From Dipteronia dyeriana (taxonomy: Eukaryota > Streptophyta > Magnoliopsida > Sapindales > Sapindaceae): a stretch of DNA of 64,000 nt. The stretch is from contig CM065301.1 of the NCBI GenBank assembly GCA_032871835.1, positions 76,044,069-76,108,068 of the forward strand, written 5' to 3'. The notes beneath the pieces are model-generated. The model worked only from the letters and a program-made list of their open reading frames with translations. It did no database searches and was not told the DNA's origin. This document shows positions 46,242-60,584 of the stretch, piece after piece (positions within the stretch are counted from its first letter, which is position 1; each line of letters opens with the position of its first letter). The position numbers and the translations under genes were made by a program.

Positions 46242-49092
46242 TGAGTTGTTGGAATTAGCAAGCAATAGAAGGTGCAAAAAGAGAAAAAATGTTATATGAA
46301 GAGAAAAGGTTAAAGAGTAAACTGTTGGGGAATTTAAATCTGGAGTTTTGTATATTGACAATAATTAATCTTTGAGAGTGATGTTGGGGCAATTTCTTTT
46401 CACTTTTATGCCTTCTCTTTCTACTGTTTTATGGTACTGAATCAAAAGTAAAAGGTGTGTGTAGATGTAGATTTTGTTTTTGGTGTTTTTTATGCTTCTT
46501 TGGGATTGTTAAAATAAATTAATTATGATTAGTCTATTTGAAGTGTATCGAGTACGGATGCAAATTGCCCTGATCGGGACAAAAAAAAAACATGATTCCT
46601 GGTATAAGAATAATATAAAGTCGATGATATTGTCTTGCTAATCTTCTAGATTACAGAGTTTAATAAGATGGAATATCATCTTCATCAGAGTTGGGGAGGC
46701 TTATAGTTGTACGAAAAGGTTACCCCATAACTTTCTTTTCATCAACTTCCAATTAGCCATGGTTAACCGTTGCTCTTTTTTTTTTTTTTCGAAATCTGAC
46801 AACAGACGGGTTATGAGGCAGTCGGGACCTACAATGTGGTTAAAATGTCTACTTCCGTTCAGCTCCCAACACTAAAGAGGTCACTACACTTAAGGTGTCA
46901 AGGTACTTTTGCACAAGTATACATTAACTTGAATAAGAAGAATCAATATTGTCCTGATCAAAAATGTTTTAATACTGGGAACGCTTTAAGATGTAGATAT
47001 TATTATATTATTTGTACGTCTCTTTAATTAATCAAAATTATTCTTTTTCAAATTAAAAAAAAAAAAAAAAATTGTCTTCACAAATGTTTATTACAGTTTA
47101 CTGAAACCTATAATTTCTTAAAAAATAATATATTACCTTTAAAGGCAGGAAGGAAATTGAGTGATATTCACATTCAAATATAAAGAATGGGTTTAAATTA
47201 TAAAAATATATAAAGGAAGGCAACATATTTTTAATTCAAAGGGATCAATCTACCTGTACTTTTGAGCTTCTAGGACTGCCAATTACACATTGCCTTTCCT
47301 GAACTACTTTTATTTGGTATGGACACAATCAATATGGTTGCTTCTAATAGCACTCACTTAAGAAAGAACTACAATTAACAGTTTGGTATTGTTTCTGCTT
47401 ATGAAATAATCACTATTGGATGTTTCGGAGAAATAATAGATGTGAAGTTAAGTATTTTTTTTCAAAGTCACTGTCTAACAAATATATTTTATTTTAACAA
47501 AATAAATAAATAAATAAATATCCAAGTATTTTAAATATAAAATGAAGTAAATTTACATATTTAAGAAGTTAAATCTATATATTTTCGTAAATTATATAAA
47601 AGTAATTTATTATTATTATTTATGACTTTATGTTATGTTTATGTTGCAACAACATCAATATAATTTAAAGGTAAATGGAGAAATAATTTACCAAAGAACT
47701 CATCACAAAGCTATGATAATTTAAGAGGGTTTTAATTACTTAACAATAGCTTTTAGACAAATAATTGTCTAATTCTTGTATTTGTAATTCTGTAACCATT
47801 TGGAACATCATAAACATTGACTATACACGAGAAGTGATGCTTCTTCATTCACAACTCAAAAAACTATACCAATCTTCCTCACATGGACCATAAAATTAAT
47901 AACTAGTAAAATATATCAATCAAACATTAGAAAATCCAAAATCCAAACAACTTACTATCAAAAAAAAAGAAAAAAAAGAAAGAAAAAGAAATTGAAAAGC
48001 CTAACAACTTTATAGTTAATTAAAAGGTATCAATTAAACTCAACTACATAATTTATATAGAATTTTTTTTCTAACAGTTATATATTTCACAAAGAACTCA
48101 TAACTATGAACAAAATAAAATTACTTGACTTACTTGTGAGTTTCTTGAGAAATTGGTAGAAAATCTTCAAACTCAAAGCAAAGTTTGTATTGTGAATGAG
48201 GAATAAACCTTAAATTGAGGTGAGATTAGGGTTGAAAGATATTAGATTAGGAAAAAAAAATATAAGTACAAATATATCTTTAAATTAAACTAATAAGGGT
48301 AATACGGGTGTTTTAAAAGATTCATTAAATCCTAAAATTGATTATTTCATAATTGCTTTTGAATAGTAATCATTTACCTCTTTCTCAAAATCACCGTCAA
48401 AAGACAGATTCTTAAATTATCAATTTAGGAAATATTACTTGATTTTGAGAAGTATGTGAGAGTACTTTTTAAAATTGATTATAGAATAATCTATTTAAAT
48501 ATTTAATGAATCTTTTAAAATATTATTATTAACCTTATGAAATTGAGTTAAAATCATTTATATACTTTATTCCATCTCCAAATTTAACATTCTACATAAA
48601 TATTGACTTGATTTATAAAATCTTTTAAAAATATTTGTATTGTTCTTATGGAATTTTTGTTCCTAATTTAAATATTCCACTTAAATATTGATTTAATATA
48701 TATAATTAATGAAAAAAAAATGAAATAGGATCCTAAAACCATGTATATTTTAGTAATTGTAACTAATCTCATATATATAATTTAAAAATAAGCTTATATA
48801 TATATTTTAAATAAAATCAAATTTAATAATAATATATAAAAACATATTTATGAAAAAGAAAAAAGAAAAAAGAAAAAAGAAAAGAAAAGGAAAAACAATT
48901 AAAAAAAAGGAATATTTTTATTTTATTTTTCTTTCTTTCTTTTTTCATTTTTTATTTTTTCCCCCTTTAATTTTCTGAAGTTTATAACAAACATAAATAA
49001 TATATTTTTAAAAAAGGAAAAAAAATTAAAATTTGTTTTCTTATTATCTTTTTCTTTTTCATAAATCTGTATATAAAATATGATTTTATTTA

Positions 49093-49131
<39 letters not shown>

Positions 49132-49260
49132 TTTATTTTAAATTATATATATAAGTTTATTTTAAATTATATAAACATATTTAAATTATTTTATACAAAT
49201 TATATAAATATATAACTATATAACTATATTTACATTTAAATCAACAAATCACCAACAATG
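46242..49260. other. Long AT-rich gene-free stretch
   Basis: Upstream of the X8 gene. It contains poly-A/T runs, AAGAAAAA tracts (48850-48900) and TA microsatellites (49098-49130). I see no ORF with a domain, no RNA gene and no bounded transposon. Confidence 0.45.
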
Positions 49261-49267
49261 GGTTTGA

Positions 49268-49325
49268 ATAGCTTAACTGGTTATGGTTTGTAGATTTTGA
49301 TCACAAGAGGTTCAATTGTCAACGT
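49268..49325 (+). repeat. Possible tRNA-derived SINE head
   Basis: TAGCTTAACTGGTTATGG resembles a pol III A box region, and AGAGGTTCAATTGTC, about 35 bp later, a B box. There is no clear tail or target duplication. Confidence 0.35.
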
Positions 49326-50770
49326 AGTTTGGATGGAAAACTTGACAGAATGTGGAAAATGATCGATATTTTATTTTTTTAGAAGAGAGACGGGTCATTA
49401 CTGAAACCAGAGGGGTAAAATACCTAATATGATAACTTACATAAAGGAAATGATTATATCCCTAAATTAAAAGGTGTACATTTCTTTAAAAATTGATTTC
49501 ACGCAATTTTCAACCCCAGATTTAAAGAATCAATTTTTTTGAAATATTAAAGTTGGAAACGAAATTATTACTTTTTGTTGCCGCCTCTTGTCACCAAACG
49601 AAATACTTGGGTGCGAACACCTCAAATGATATCCTATTTCACATCATTTCTTGTTTGTTACTATTTATTTGTACGGTTTAATTATCTAATAATTATGTTT
49701 TAATAACTAATTTTCTATTTTTTTTTCTTTTTAAGTTTTTCATATCCTGACTCAAATTTTCTATCAAGCATGTTTATATAATGAAATCAATATCAAGCAA
49801 TCAAATAACTTCAATGATGAATGGAAACAATAATATCAATTTGAAAATAAAACAACCAAAATATAAAAATATAGAACAATTTGAAATAATGATCGGCTTT
49901 CAAAAGAACTCAAATTATTAACATTCAATTGTCAAAGTGAGGAAATTAGAGGGAAAAAAAGAATAGGGTGTGAACATGTTTTGATGAAGTGTTTTGGAAT
50001 TAAGAAAATCATTAAATGAATTTTTTTTTTTTACTTTGTTACTAAATTTGTATTTAAAAAAGTTTTTTTTTACTTAATTAGAAAAGTGTTATGAGCTTTT
50101 CTTCTTTTTTTTTTTTTTTTTTTAATTAGGAAACAATTAAATAGTAAAAATAAGATAATTTTTAAGAAAAAAAAAATACACTTAAATGAGAAGTGTTTGA
50201 GCCGTAGGGTTCAACAACTATACATGTATTTTATGGTTGTTGAATTAGATTCTAGTTATCAGATTTTAATATGTAAACTATATAGTTGTTTTTGTATAAT
50301 AGCTAAATCCCAAGATACAAGATGATTAGTTGGAATGATAAAATGATATTGATCCGGTGGTTAAGCCCCCCACACCCACACTATAAGGTTGTGTATTCAA
50401 GTGTTTCTCCCACCCTAAAAACCCGAACTATTGTAATATTTCAAAAATAAAAATAAAAAATGTGGCAGACTAATTTGTGACTACCACATCATCAACATAT
50501 GATCATCCATTCATCCCACAATCAATGTGGTTGCTACATCATTTTAGTGAATTTTTAAACATGGTTGCATTATTCAAAATATCAAGTGTTCTGGTTCAAA
50601 GAATTTATGGTTAAATTTATGATAGTCTGAAAATAGGTAAATTAAAAAAAAGTAAAAATTAAAGGGGGAAATAAGAAGGAATTTTGGGGGTTAGAAAAGG
50701 ATTCTCGGAAATTGTCATCATCAAAGAGATAATTATTAATATAAAATTGTTGAAGTTGTTACATCAACAG
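49326..50770. other. AT-rich gene-free stretch with a second SINE-like patch
   Basis: GATCCGGTGGTTAAGCC and TGTGTATTCAAGTG at about 50350-50405 again look like A- and B-box relics. Poly-T runs occur at 50020-50125. Nothing else is supported. Confidence 0.35.
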
Positions 50771-50841
50771 GCACCAGTGGTCTAGTGGTAGAATAGTACC
50801 CTGCCACGGTACAGACCCGGGTTCGATTCCCGGCTGGTGCA
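50771..50841 (+). tRNA. trnG-GCC: tRNA-Gly (GCC)
   Basis: A 71-nt cloverleaf. The acceptor arm GCACCAG pairs with CTGGTGC and is followed by an A discriminator. The D arm lies in TGGTCTAGTGGTAGAA, the anticodon loop is CTGCCAC (GCC), and the T arm is CCGGGTTCGATTCCCGG. There is no intron and no encoded CCA. A and B boxes match the pol III consensus. It is a nuclear-type gene, not an organelle insertion as far as the sequence shows. A T-run for termination is not obvious immediately downstream. Confidence 0.95.
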
Positions 50842-51647
50842 TAAAATTGATAGAGCTGTGAAGATATGTGCTTCTTGTGATGGTTGGGTCCATCACCATC
50901 ATCTGTTCGAAGATGACGATTGCCTTCTGAGCTCTCTGTTTTATATTTTTTTTTTTGCACTTTTTCTGTACTCTTCTTTAATCATCTAAGCATGAACATG
51001 GCTTTCAATTATTAAAAATACTGATACATGTGATAAATAACGTGATAATTGAATTATAACTATGTTCGTAGATACGAGGAGAATACGATAATATATAATA
51101 TATAATCGTTTGAAATAAATTAAAACATCATTTAGGATATATTGTGTTTACGGAGAGTGCCATAAATTTTCATTATATCAATTCAAAACAATTGGACATT
51201 GTCAATGAACCAAGGATTGTAATATGCCTATAATGAATTTCATTTTCTTAATGTAAAAATTGAAGCAAATACACGTACACTATCTAGTATCCATCAATCA
51301 ACATAATTTACAAGGAAGTTTCTCATGGTAGTAAATCGGTTTCCAAATTCAGTTCATGGTCCTATTTGAATCTTGGCTTCAATTCTTTCTAAGTTGGTTT
51401 ACGTGTCGACGGAGACGATTCTTCGGTATTGAAGCAGTTGGTGTTGAATCAGAAGAACCAGAACTGCTCCCAACTCTTCAACCCATCCAATTTAGTCCAT
51501 CATGTACAGTGTGAATCGACAAGTGACCAAATTATGCCTTCTCTTTCATAGGCATATTTTTCAGGAAAAGCACGGCAATCGGGGAGAATGTAGAAGGAAA
51601 AACGGTGATAACTGGAAAACACAAAAACCATGCCAACCTTTGTTTTT
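50842..51647. other. Spacer and 3' region of the CtpA-like gene
   Basis: No gene seen. The CtpA-like transcript must end in this interval. Confidence 0.4.
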
Positions 51648-54600
51648 TTAACCTTGCCTATGCATATTGCACTGCGAAAGATGCTTGATGACATCATTCC
51701 AAGCTGCATAGAGAGGATTCTTCTGATCAAATATGGCCCATTTTATTTCAGTGAAAAACACATTATGATGATCTTTACCTGGGAAATTTCGATAATCAGG
51801 CTCAATTCCATTGCCATTTATGTCCATAAATTTCGGTGTGACATACTTTCCGATGGTGACAACCACACCAGATCCATCATGAAGTTCAAACACGGATTGA
51901 ATCAGACCCTGTAAAAGCACTACAGCATAATATTAAGAACACAATGTTTAAAAAGAGTGCCCCTTATTATCACTGAACCTTAAGCCTTATATAATTACAA
52001 TCTACTGAAGGGGTCACATAATAGTAATTCAAAAAAATCATTATTCTTGATGCAATGATACCCAGATTTTGAATTGATTAAGCAGAGTAATCAATTTAAG
52101 ACAATCAAACAAAATAAATTGCTACACCCAAAAAAAAAAGGAACCCTAAAACCAATACAGTTACGTGGAAAATAAGTCAGGATGATTCAAGATGAAAAAA
52201 GTGGTTCTATGCCACTTTTTTTCAATAGTTAAAAAACAGGAGATTCTAGATATACTCGGGTCTATGACATAATAAGATTATATATCATGCAATCACAATG
52301 ATAGCAAATGCAAGGTAGAATTTGATTTTGAACCTTGCCAAAAGTTCTTTCCCCCACAAGAACAGCTCGACAGTTATCATGAAGTGCAGAGGCAACCTGA
52401 AATGAGAAATGCCATTCATGATGTTAAAGTTGTAAAAAGTAGTAAAATAAAACAACAATATTGGTCAACTAAGCTACTCACAATTTCACTCGCACTGGCT
52501 GTTTTGTTATTCACCAAAACCTGCATAGGGAGTCAAAAAGCCTTATAATAATGCTCAGAACATAGTTTACAGGTATGCAGTTTTACTTGTTACTATATGT
52601 TTCATACTTATAATACCCATTCAACAAAAATACCTTAACCAATCATACTCGGTTTCAAGTGAAACTGCATTTGAAAGCATCAATTTTTTTTTTACCCCAC
52701 AAACGAATCCAACAAGTAAGAGAAGCTCACTTGACCATCTAAGACTTATTTTCTTAACAAGCCAAGCCCGTTAAAATCTGACTTTAAGTCAGGCAGTCAA
52801 CCAGGCTTGCACCAAGAATGTAATTATGTCCAATATAGGGTCAGGATTGTTTCAACTGTTCTTTCACCCATTGTGTTTAAGAAGAACGGCTGCAGAAGTT
52901 TCAACTAGGACCTTAATGCATTGCTTTCATAAACGCCCTATTAATTACTTTGAATTTTGAAATAAACTTTCCAGAAAATTCGGTTTTGAGCTTGAGCTTG
53001 GCCTATTTTATCAAACAAAAGAATGATGCTGAACCCCAGCTAGTTTGGTAATTGGCATGAAAGGGCTTTTTGTTATCATATTTTCATAGGCAACAAGATA
53101 ACTCAGGTTTACAATAATACCCTTTAACTAGAAGACTTTTCGGGTTGTTACAATAAGAAACCAGCTTTTAATATAGTAATGAACAAAAAGAACATCATCA
53201 TTTTATCTCATATGTAAAAGTACATACAATTACAGGAGCTGTGACCAATGGTGAAGTATCTGTAACAATAGTGCTTTGGTACTGAGGATCCCTTCCAACA
53301 GTAGAAGTGATCTGTTCATATACATCACCGGCAGAAAACATAAGACAACACGTCAGTTGCAGAAACCAAAACTGTCACTGTTCATATATTTGGTTCATAA
53401 AAGAGTTGTGGAACTCAAAAATGTGCATCACATAATGGAAAGTCATTCTAAATTGGGAAATGATCTGTACAGCAAATAACGGAAAAAGTAACTTATGTCA
53501 TCTTGATTTGATAGAATCAGTTGCTTAAATTGTTTAGGTTTCTAACAGTAATAATATGGACACTATATGGCTTATGTATATAGGAAAAGGAGAAACTATG
53601 GTTGACCAAGAAAAGAACTCCACAGCAATAACTGAAGTACTCCGCATTTCAACATGCTTCACCATCTATCAGGGTGGGTATGATGGAAATACCCAAGGAG
53701 CAAGGAAAGACGTGAAAATTTATAAACTTTTACAAATTTGCTATAATATAACATGAAAGAAGAACAGAAAATTATGCATCTGGAAAGTTGAAATCCTATA
53801 AGTAAACATACCATCTCCCCTTCATTTAGAAAGAGTTTGGCGATTTCAATTCCAGCCTGGAACAATTATAAGATTATGATCAAATTCACAAAGCCATAAA
53901 ACTCAATCATAATAAAGTACGTGAATTAATATATAGAAATACAATTGAGCTGGTGTCCTATGACACAATAAAATTGTGTAAGCTAATTATTTATGGAAAT
54001 TAAAGGGATATCTAACTTCTCATTTGAAGAGCAAATAATTTCTTTCATATTACCATAGATAATAATTAATTTTTGAGATTCATGGAAGGTGACAACACAA
54101 GGGTAAATAGTTGAGTTGAATGCTGCAGGGTAGCGACTGGAATCATGTTCCTTTATATTATAGCAAATTACTTTTTTGTTTTTTGATTACTTAACTAATC
54201 CCTCGATAGGGGTTTCCAATGGGTAACACTGATGAGAAATATAATCTATTAGGAGATTCAGTTCATTAGTTAACTTTGCGGAACATCTTATAACCTAATA
54301 GAATTAATTGTCAAAGGTTCCATTTCTTTCTCCACCTCTTTTCCAGTGATATGTTTTTCCTCGCTAATAAATTCATTTCCCCATTATAAAACAATAATAG
54401 TAATGGAAAGAGTAAAATGGCTACAAAAAAAATGTATCCAGAATGATAGGGAGTTCTGTTGGTGTGAGAGGGGATACTTAGACTAACCCTAACCTACTTC
54501 TTATTCAATTATACCAGTTGAAGACACCTCAGTCACTAATGCAAAATTGTCCCACATTTGAACTTTAAGTTTCTTCAAGGGATAATGTATATGATTTATG

Positions 54601-57600
54601 GTTAGAACGTTTACTGAAAATTACTGTTCCCATAGTTTGAAGGTTGCCATAGAAAAACGAAACCGTATGGTCTTTTGACAAGGTACAAGTATATCAATAA
54701 TGAACAAACAGTCAAAATCTAACAAAAATCGCATGTTAATAATGGGAGTGATTTGTCATCAAACTGCTTAGCCCACACAGAAAGGTAGGAGAGAAAGGGA
54801 GAGACTAACTATCATCAAGCCACCATATTAGATATTTAGATGGCAACTCAACACAGAAATCAGTTTAGCAATCATACCTGAACTAGTCCGCCAAGATTAT
54901 CCCTAAGATCCAGAATGAAATATGAAGCACCCATCTCTTGAAGTCGCTTCATTGCTGCAAGAGTCATATTTTCCATGTTATATTAAGACCACTAAAATTG
55001 CATGACTTTACTTTATAACAAAATGAGAAACATACAGTGAGCATAAATAAATTTTATAAAATCACTAAGAAACCAAGCTTGAAAAACAGATATTGATACT
55101 AAATACAGGATGGGTGGAGACTGGAGAGAGAGAGAGAGAGAGAGAAGGTTCAAAATTCAAATTATAATGCAGCATATTTAAAAAAAAATGGACTACTTTG
55201 TCAATTTCATTTCAACAAATTTAAATCACGGATCGTCAATTTGAAAAATGGAATTAGGCTCTATTTTGTCAATTTTAATTCTCACAAATTCAAAAGCTTT
55301 TTACAAAGTACACTAAAAATAATTTATTATTACTGACATTAAATGGACATTTACCAGTGACCAAATCTTTTTTAGCCAATGCATTGAACTCCTTTAGGCG
55401 TATATACCCAACAGAAGTAGTGCCCTTGTCTATTTGTTCCAGTCGGTAAAATACTGGGGTTCGAGCAACAAGTTGTCTCTGTACTTCTAGTGATTGAATA
55501 GGTCCACAATTGCCATGCTTGACCTGAAATTCACAGTATGGAATTCTCAACAACCACTAAAAAGAGATACAACAGAACTAGACATAGAGATACTCTGATT
55601 TCAGAGCCAATATAAAATCACAACCTCAATTGTCACAAATGTGTCATTGGGACCTTGTAACAGAGATGACACTTCAAAAGAAGATTTCCCTCTCACATCC
55701 ACACCATTAACAGCTAAGACTTCATCACCCTGTCAAGAAAATGATGAATGAGGGTAACAAATTATGTATCACATAAAACTCATCTATATTTGCAACAAAT
55801 AAACAATTACATGAAACATAGACATATACACAAACAGCATCTTCAGATGTACTGTTGTCTAAATAGAATTAAGAAAGAAGCAAATGCAGATAAATAATGA
55901 AAGCTTGCAGTTCAAACTGCATGTGTGACAGGATTTATGTAAGGAAAAAGAGAGGGGGATCACGGCTCACCGATTAGTTAAAGAACTGCTTCGAAACTAA
56001 ATGGCTTATATTTTTGAATGCTGATGGCAATACATTAAGATATTTGGATTTTGGAATACAGGATTATACTGTAGAAGCTGACATTAGTTGAATGAAAATG
56101 ATGAATGATTATAGAGATAAACAAGATGATCAAATATGCATGTACTTGATCCCTTTCACTAGCATAACCGAATACACAAACACATATCCATACATGTCTG
56201 AAGTGATTTTTAAGAAGTAGTTTGACAGGTCTTATACTTTAAATCCTCCACCCTGTGACACAATTCAGTTGCATTTCTGTTTCTCTTCAGCTACAGTAAT
56301 GTTCATGTGGATACGTTATTCCACAATTAATTACCAAAATCAAACCCATTTAACAGATATATGCACATAAAAACATCATTGTACAATTAGCATCTTGGGT
56401 AAGCATGCTAGAAATGAAGTTGAAAACCACCAGAGGTAATCCATTTTTCAGTGAATCTGAGATCACTTTTAATAGACAAATTGCAACTGTAGCTTTGACT
56501 AAATTACCTGTCTAACACCAGCAGTATGTGCAGGGCCATCTAGGATGAGTCCTAGTACCTTCAGTTTTACACCTCCATTATTGTCTGGAACTTCCCTAAG
56601 ATTTATTCCAATACCAGTCATGTCATACCTCGCCATCTTGGAGAACTTTCAACAGCAACAACAGTGATATATACAATGTAATAAGAAATTGAAAGGTCTC
56701 AGTAGAAGACTGGATATGATGGTCAGAAATAAAAAGAAAGTAAGCCAAAGAACATGGTGCACAAGAATGTGATAAATGAAAACACTTCATGTAAAGACAT
56801 GCAAACAAATAAAAATTAAGAAATAATATAAGACAATATGGGACAAATACAACGAGTAAAATACAACCAGCCAAATAAAGGACTTCTTTACGGATCATAA
56901 AATGAGGACTATCTCATTAAAAAATTTAAGAAGGAAAAAAAAAAGGATAATGGTCAAGTGAAAAAATAATTAAAAATAAAACTAAAATCTACTCAAATTG
57001 TCAAGGCTTGTCTAATTATGTTCGAAAATCTCAACTTTCCAGAGGAAAAATCCTCATTGCAAACTTCACAACATTGCTAGAGCTAACTTTTAGATTCTGG
57101 AAAGAACTCAGAAGTCTCTTTCTAATAGTGAATATGATGCAAAAACCTGCTAAGATTCTTCAAACAGTGAAAATTTTCAAACGTGTAGTAAATTGGGATA
57201 AGGAAATAAACGATTAATAGAAAACTCATTGAACTCTGACAAGATTCGATTCGATATCCTTAAATTCAGAATAAAAGGTTATTCTTAGTATGTCACACAG
57301 TCGCAGCTTTTCAATTGTGAGTAGGATGGCTAGAATAGTAAACTAATACATCCCTTCAAAGTGAGCCGTGATAAATTTTTGTCATTCCCTCAAAATTCTT
57401 TTTGGTCTTTTGGTATGTTAAAGGCGGAGTAATGCAAATGTAAACTAGTGTAAAATTGTTCATCCAAACAAGTTAAATATTTACATTAAACATTTGATTG
57501 TAATAGGTACGAAAAACAAATAATAAAGAACCAAATCACCAAATACCTCAGCCGGTGAAAGAAATCGGGTATAAGGGTCGCCCAAACTGGCCAACATTCT

Positions 57601-58227
57601 TCTAATCAAATCATGAGCCTTGGATCTTGTCTGAATCGAAGTAGTCACGATATCTTCCCGTTTTCTCTGAAATGCAAAACAAAATGGATAATTCAAATAT
57701 ACAACATTCCATCAATCAGGATCCAATAACCCTAAAAACAATTGCATTTCTTCAAACTTCACTTAATAATTCACATAATAGACGTACAGATAGAGTGAGA
57801 GAGATGAAATTACCAGCCAGTTTTCGGGAGTCCAGCGATGGCTCGCGGAATCGAGAAAGCTGTCATTAACAATCTGCCAAGCTTCCTCTACAATTCCTTG
57901 GTTAGTAAGCGTTTGAGGTTCCTTGCCGTCGGCCTCCTCCGGTGGTTCTGCGTCGTCGCCTTGGAGACAATCGTGGTCGTATAGAGAAACGGCGGGAGCG
58001 GGAGCAGGAGGCGTGAGTGTTTGTGTTGCGGAGGGGGACTGTAGAGCAAGCGAAGAAGGTGAAGAGAGAAGAAGATTGAATGAGAGAGCTCCGGTTAGAA
58101 GATTGACTAGTGCTTTCTTGGCCCAGTTGTTGTTGACGGTGGTTGGTTTTAGAGTTGGAGATGGTGAGGGGAGAGTGAGGATTGAAAATGGAGTGTTGTG
58201 GTGGAGGAGGAGTGTCATCATCCTCAT
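51648..58227 (-). CDS. CTPA1: C-terminal processing peptidase (S41A, CtpA-like), plastid lumen
   Basis: Twelve minus-strand exons (58227-57814, 57666-57547, 56645-56508, 55729-55625, 55523-55355, 54954-54878, 53856-53812, 53311-53228, 52520-52482, 52396-52334, 51908-51779, 51703-51648) join into 1,440 nt and encode 479 residues. The N-terminus is a plastid and probably lumen-targeting peptide with a hydrophobic stretch (LVNLLTGALSFNLLL). A PDZ domain spans about 183-275 (MTGIGINL, LDGPAHTAGVRQGDEVLAVNG). The S41 core has VGYIRLKEFN, DLRDNLGGLVQAG and TASASEIVASALHDNCRAVLVGERTFGKG. Ser393 and Lys418 are the likely dyad, 25 residues apart as in the D1-processing peptidase. Family members cut the C-terminal extension of photosystem II D1; this member's substrate is not shown. 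It resembles Arabidopsis At5g46390 from memory. Confidence 0.93.
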
Positions 58228-58379
58228 CTTCTCAAACGCTTCGCTGCTTCAACTGCTTGGTTGGAGAGTGGAGGTTATCATACACTACTTCTTTACAACC
58301 CAACGAGGCCATGATTATGACAAGAGGAGATTCGCTGAGGGTCAGTCATGAGTCACGTCACAAATGGTCAAAAATATTA

Positions 58380-58560
58380 TAAAATAAATAAATTATTCCC
58401 CTTAGGCCAACTCCATTGGTGTACACTGTACACTGTACACTAATACATTCTTGATCTTGATGGAATGTTTAAAATGGTGTAAAAAATTATAATTCTTGTA
58501 GGAATATTTTTACACTCGGGGACATTCCATCAGGATTTCAAAATATTTTTTTTTGTGATT
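58380..58560. repeat. Repeat with TGTACAC units next to the CtpA-like promoter
   Basis: GTGTACACTGTACACTGTACAC at about 58421-58440 is a short palindromic run, and GACATTCCATCA faces TGATGGAATGTTT (58456-58470 and 58521-58534). This may be a small MITE. Its edges are unclear. Confidence 0.4.
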
Positions 58561-60560
58561 TTTTATTTATAGATTTAATAGACTTTTATATAGATCTTTA
58601 AGAATCATGAAAAGAGAGGGTTTCTTTTTACTGTCTAAATTTATTTATTTTTTACGTTTATTTTCTAACGACATTTCAACCTTTAAATCTAAATTAAAAA
58701 TAAAATAAAAAAATTAAAGATTATACCTTTTATCTTTTGATACCCTAATTTAAAATATATATATATATATCTTAAATAGTTAGAATAAATTGTACGTATG
58801 TAATTGTTTAGAAAACTTTAATTATTTTATTAGTTTTAAAAAATTTGAATTTAATCGATAGTTGTAACAAATCAAGTTTTCATATATCTATTTAAAAAAA
58901 AAACAGGTATTTGTTAACTTTTAAATATATATATATATACTAATAAAACCAAAATATTCATAAGTTTTTTTTCTTCAACTATTAATCTGAGATTAATCAA
59001 TAATGTATGGATATGTGATTTTTATTTATATTTTTTTTTAAAATGGAGAGAGTAATTAGAAGAGAGTTTTTGACATGGTAATAACAGAATAGGGAGAGAG
59101 AGTTTAATACATAATATTTAGTACTCATTTGATTGAATTTTCTATTGTCTCAAAATGTCAACAAACGTCTATTTGAATTTTTTAGAATTGTTTGGTTGGG
59201 TTTTCGAGATTGTCTATTTTAAATTGAGTATAGACTAGTAGAGTTTAAACCTTTACTAGACAAAAACTCTTAGGAGATGCTTCTTTAAATAGACAATTTT
59301 TAAAAAAAAATATACCAATCAAACTACTATAATTTTAAATTTTAAAAAAAAAGATCTATTACAAATAGATCTTAGCTTTTTCAAAAGTCTAACCAAACAA
59401 ACTATTAATCTAATGATTTATGAGAGAATTTCCTTTTTTAATAATTTAATTTGTCTGGAGTGTTTTTTAAATTGTTGGTCTTGTTTAGTAATTCTAATTC
59501 AGGTTAAAATTTTCATTAATAAAAAAATGATTGGAATGTAAATAGATAATCCGTGTGTTGTAAGGAGAAGCTCTCTTATGAAAAACTTTCATAGACTTTC
59601 ATAGATTTTCATTTCAAAAGAGTCGCATACATATTTATAGACTTTCTTCGACTTTTAAATGTAATATATAAAAAAAATGTATATATTTCTTATGTCAATA
59701 AAATATTTTTTAAAAAGAATAAAAAACGAAATCATCGTTAATTGACTTGACTAAAGCATTCATGTTTATATACATGATTTTAAATAATATATAGTTTGCG
59801 TCATAAAGACAGTTACACGCCTACTTTTTTAAAATAACTAGTCAAAATTTTATTTGTTTTTTTATGATTAGTGAAAGTATTATAAATTTTCTTTTAGAAT
59901 AAATGTAGCAAACCAATAGTAATATTAACGTTTACATGTCTATATGAAAGTATGACAATAAATATAAAAAAATCAATACAAAATTAATTCAAGTTACTAA
60001 GATGAAAGATAAAAACCGTACATGGTTGTTGAACAAGACCCAAGTCTAAAAATGAGTTGCTTGATATTGATCATGATTACATTGAGCCAAACCCATACAC
60101 GATTTTGATCATGCGACTTTGATTATGGTATATTGATATGATTGAGCAGTGGTTTTTATCGTTTATTATTTTTAATTAATATAAATAAAGTTCGTTTGAT
60201 TAATTTCAGTGTTGTTTAGTTGTTTTGAAAATAAAAGTAAAAAAATTTGAAATCTCTAATCTTTAATTGCATAGCCGACTAAGAGTTTGTATTATTTGTT
60301 AGTTAATTTATTTTTTTGTTATAGATCGTTAATGTTTGTATGCTTTTTATATGATGATGTTTATTTATTTTAAAAGTTATTAATTTAATTTTATCTATGA
60401 AATTTGTTCAGAATAAGTATGCTCTTATTTGAAAATAGAACATATATTTGGTGGTTGATTTTTTTCAAAAAGTTTTATATATTCTAAAGTGAAATTCTTT
60501 CTATTTAAAAAAAACAAAAATCATTTTAAGTCTTTAGTATGAATGAAAGACAAATTGTGA
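58561..60560. other. AT-rich gene-free stretch
   Basis: No supported gene. A MITE-like patch at 59125-59405 (CATTTGATTG against CCAAACAAACTATTA) has only weak end matching. Confidence 0.4.
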
Positions 60561-60584
60561 GATTTGATATAACTAAAAGTCATT

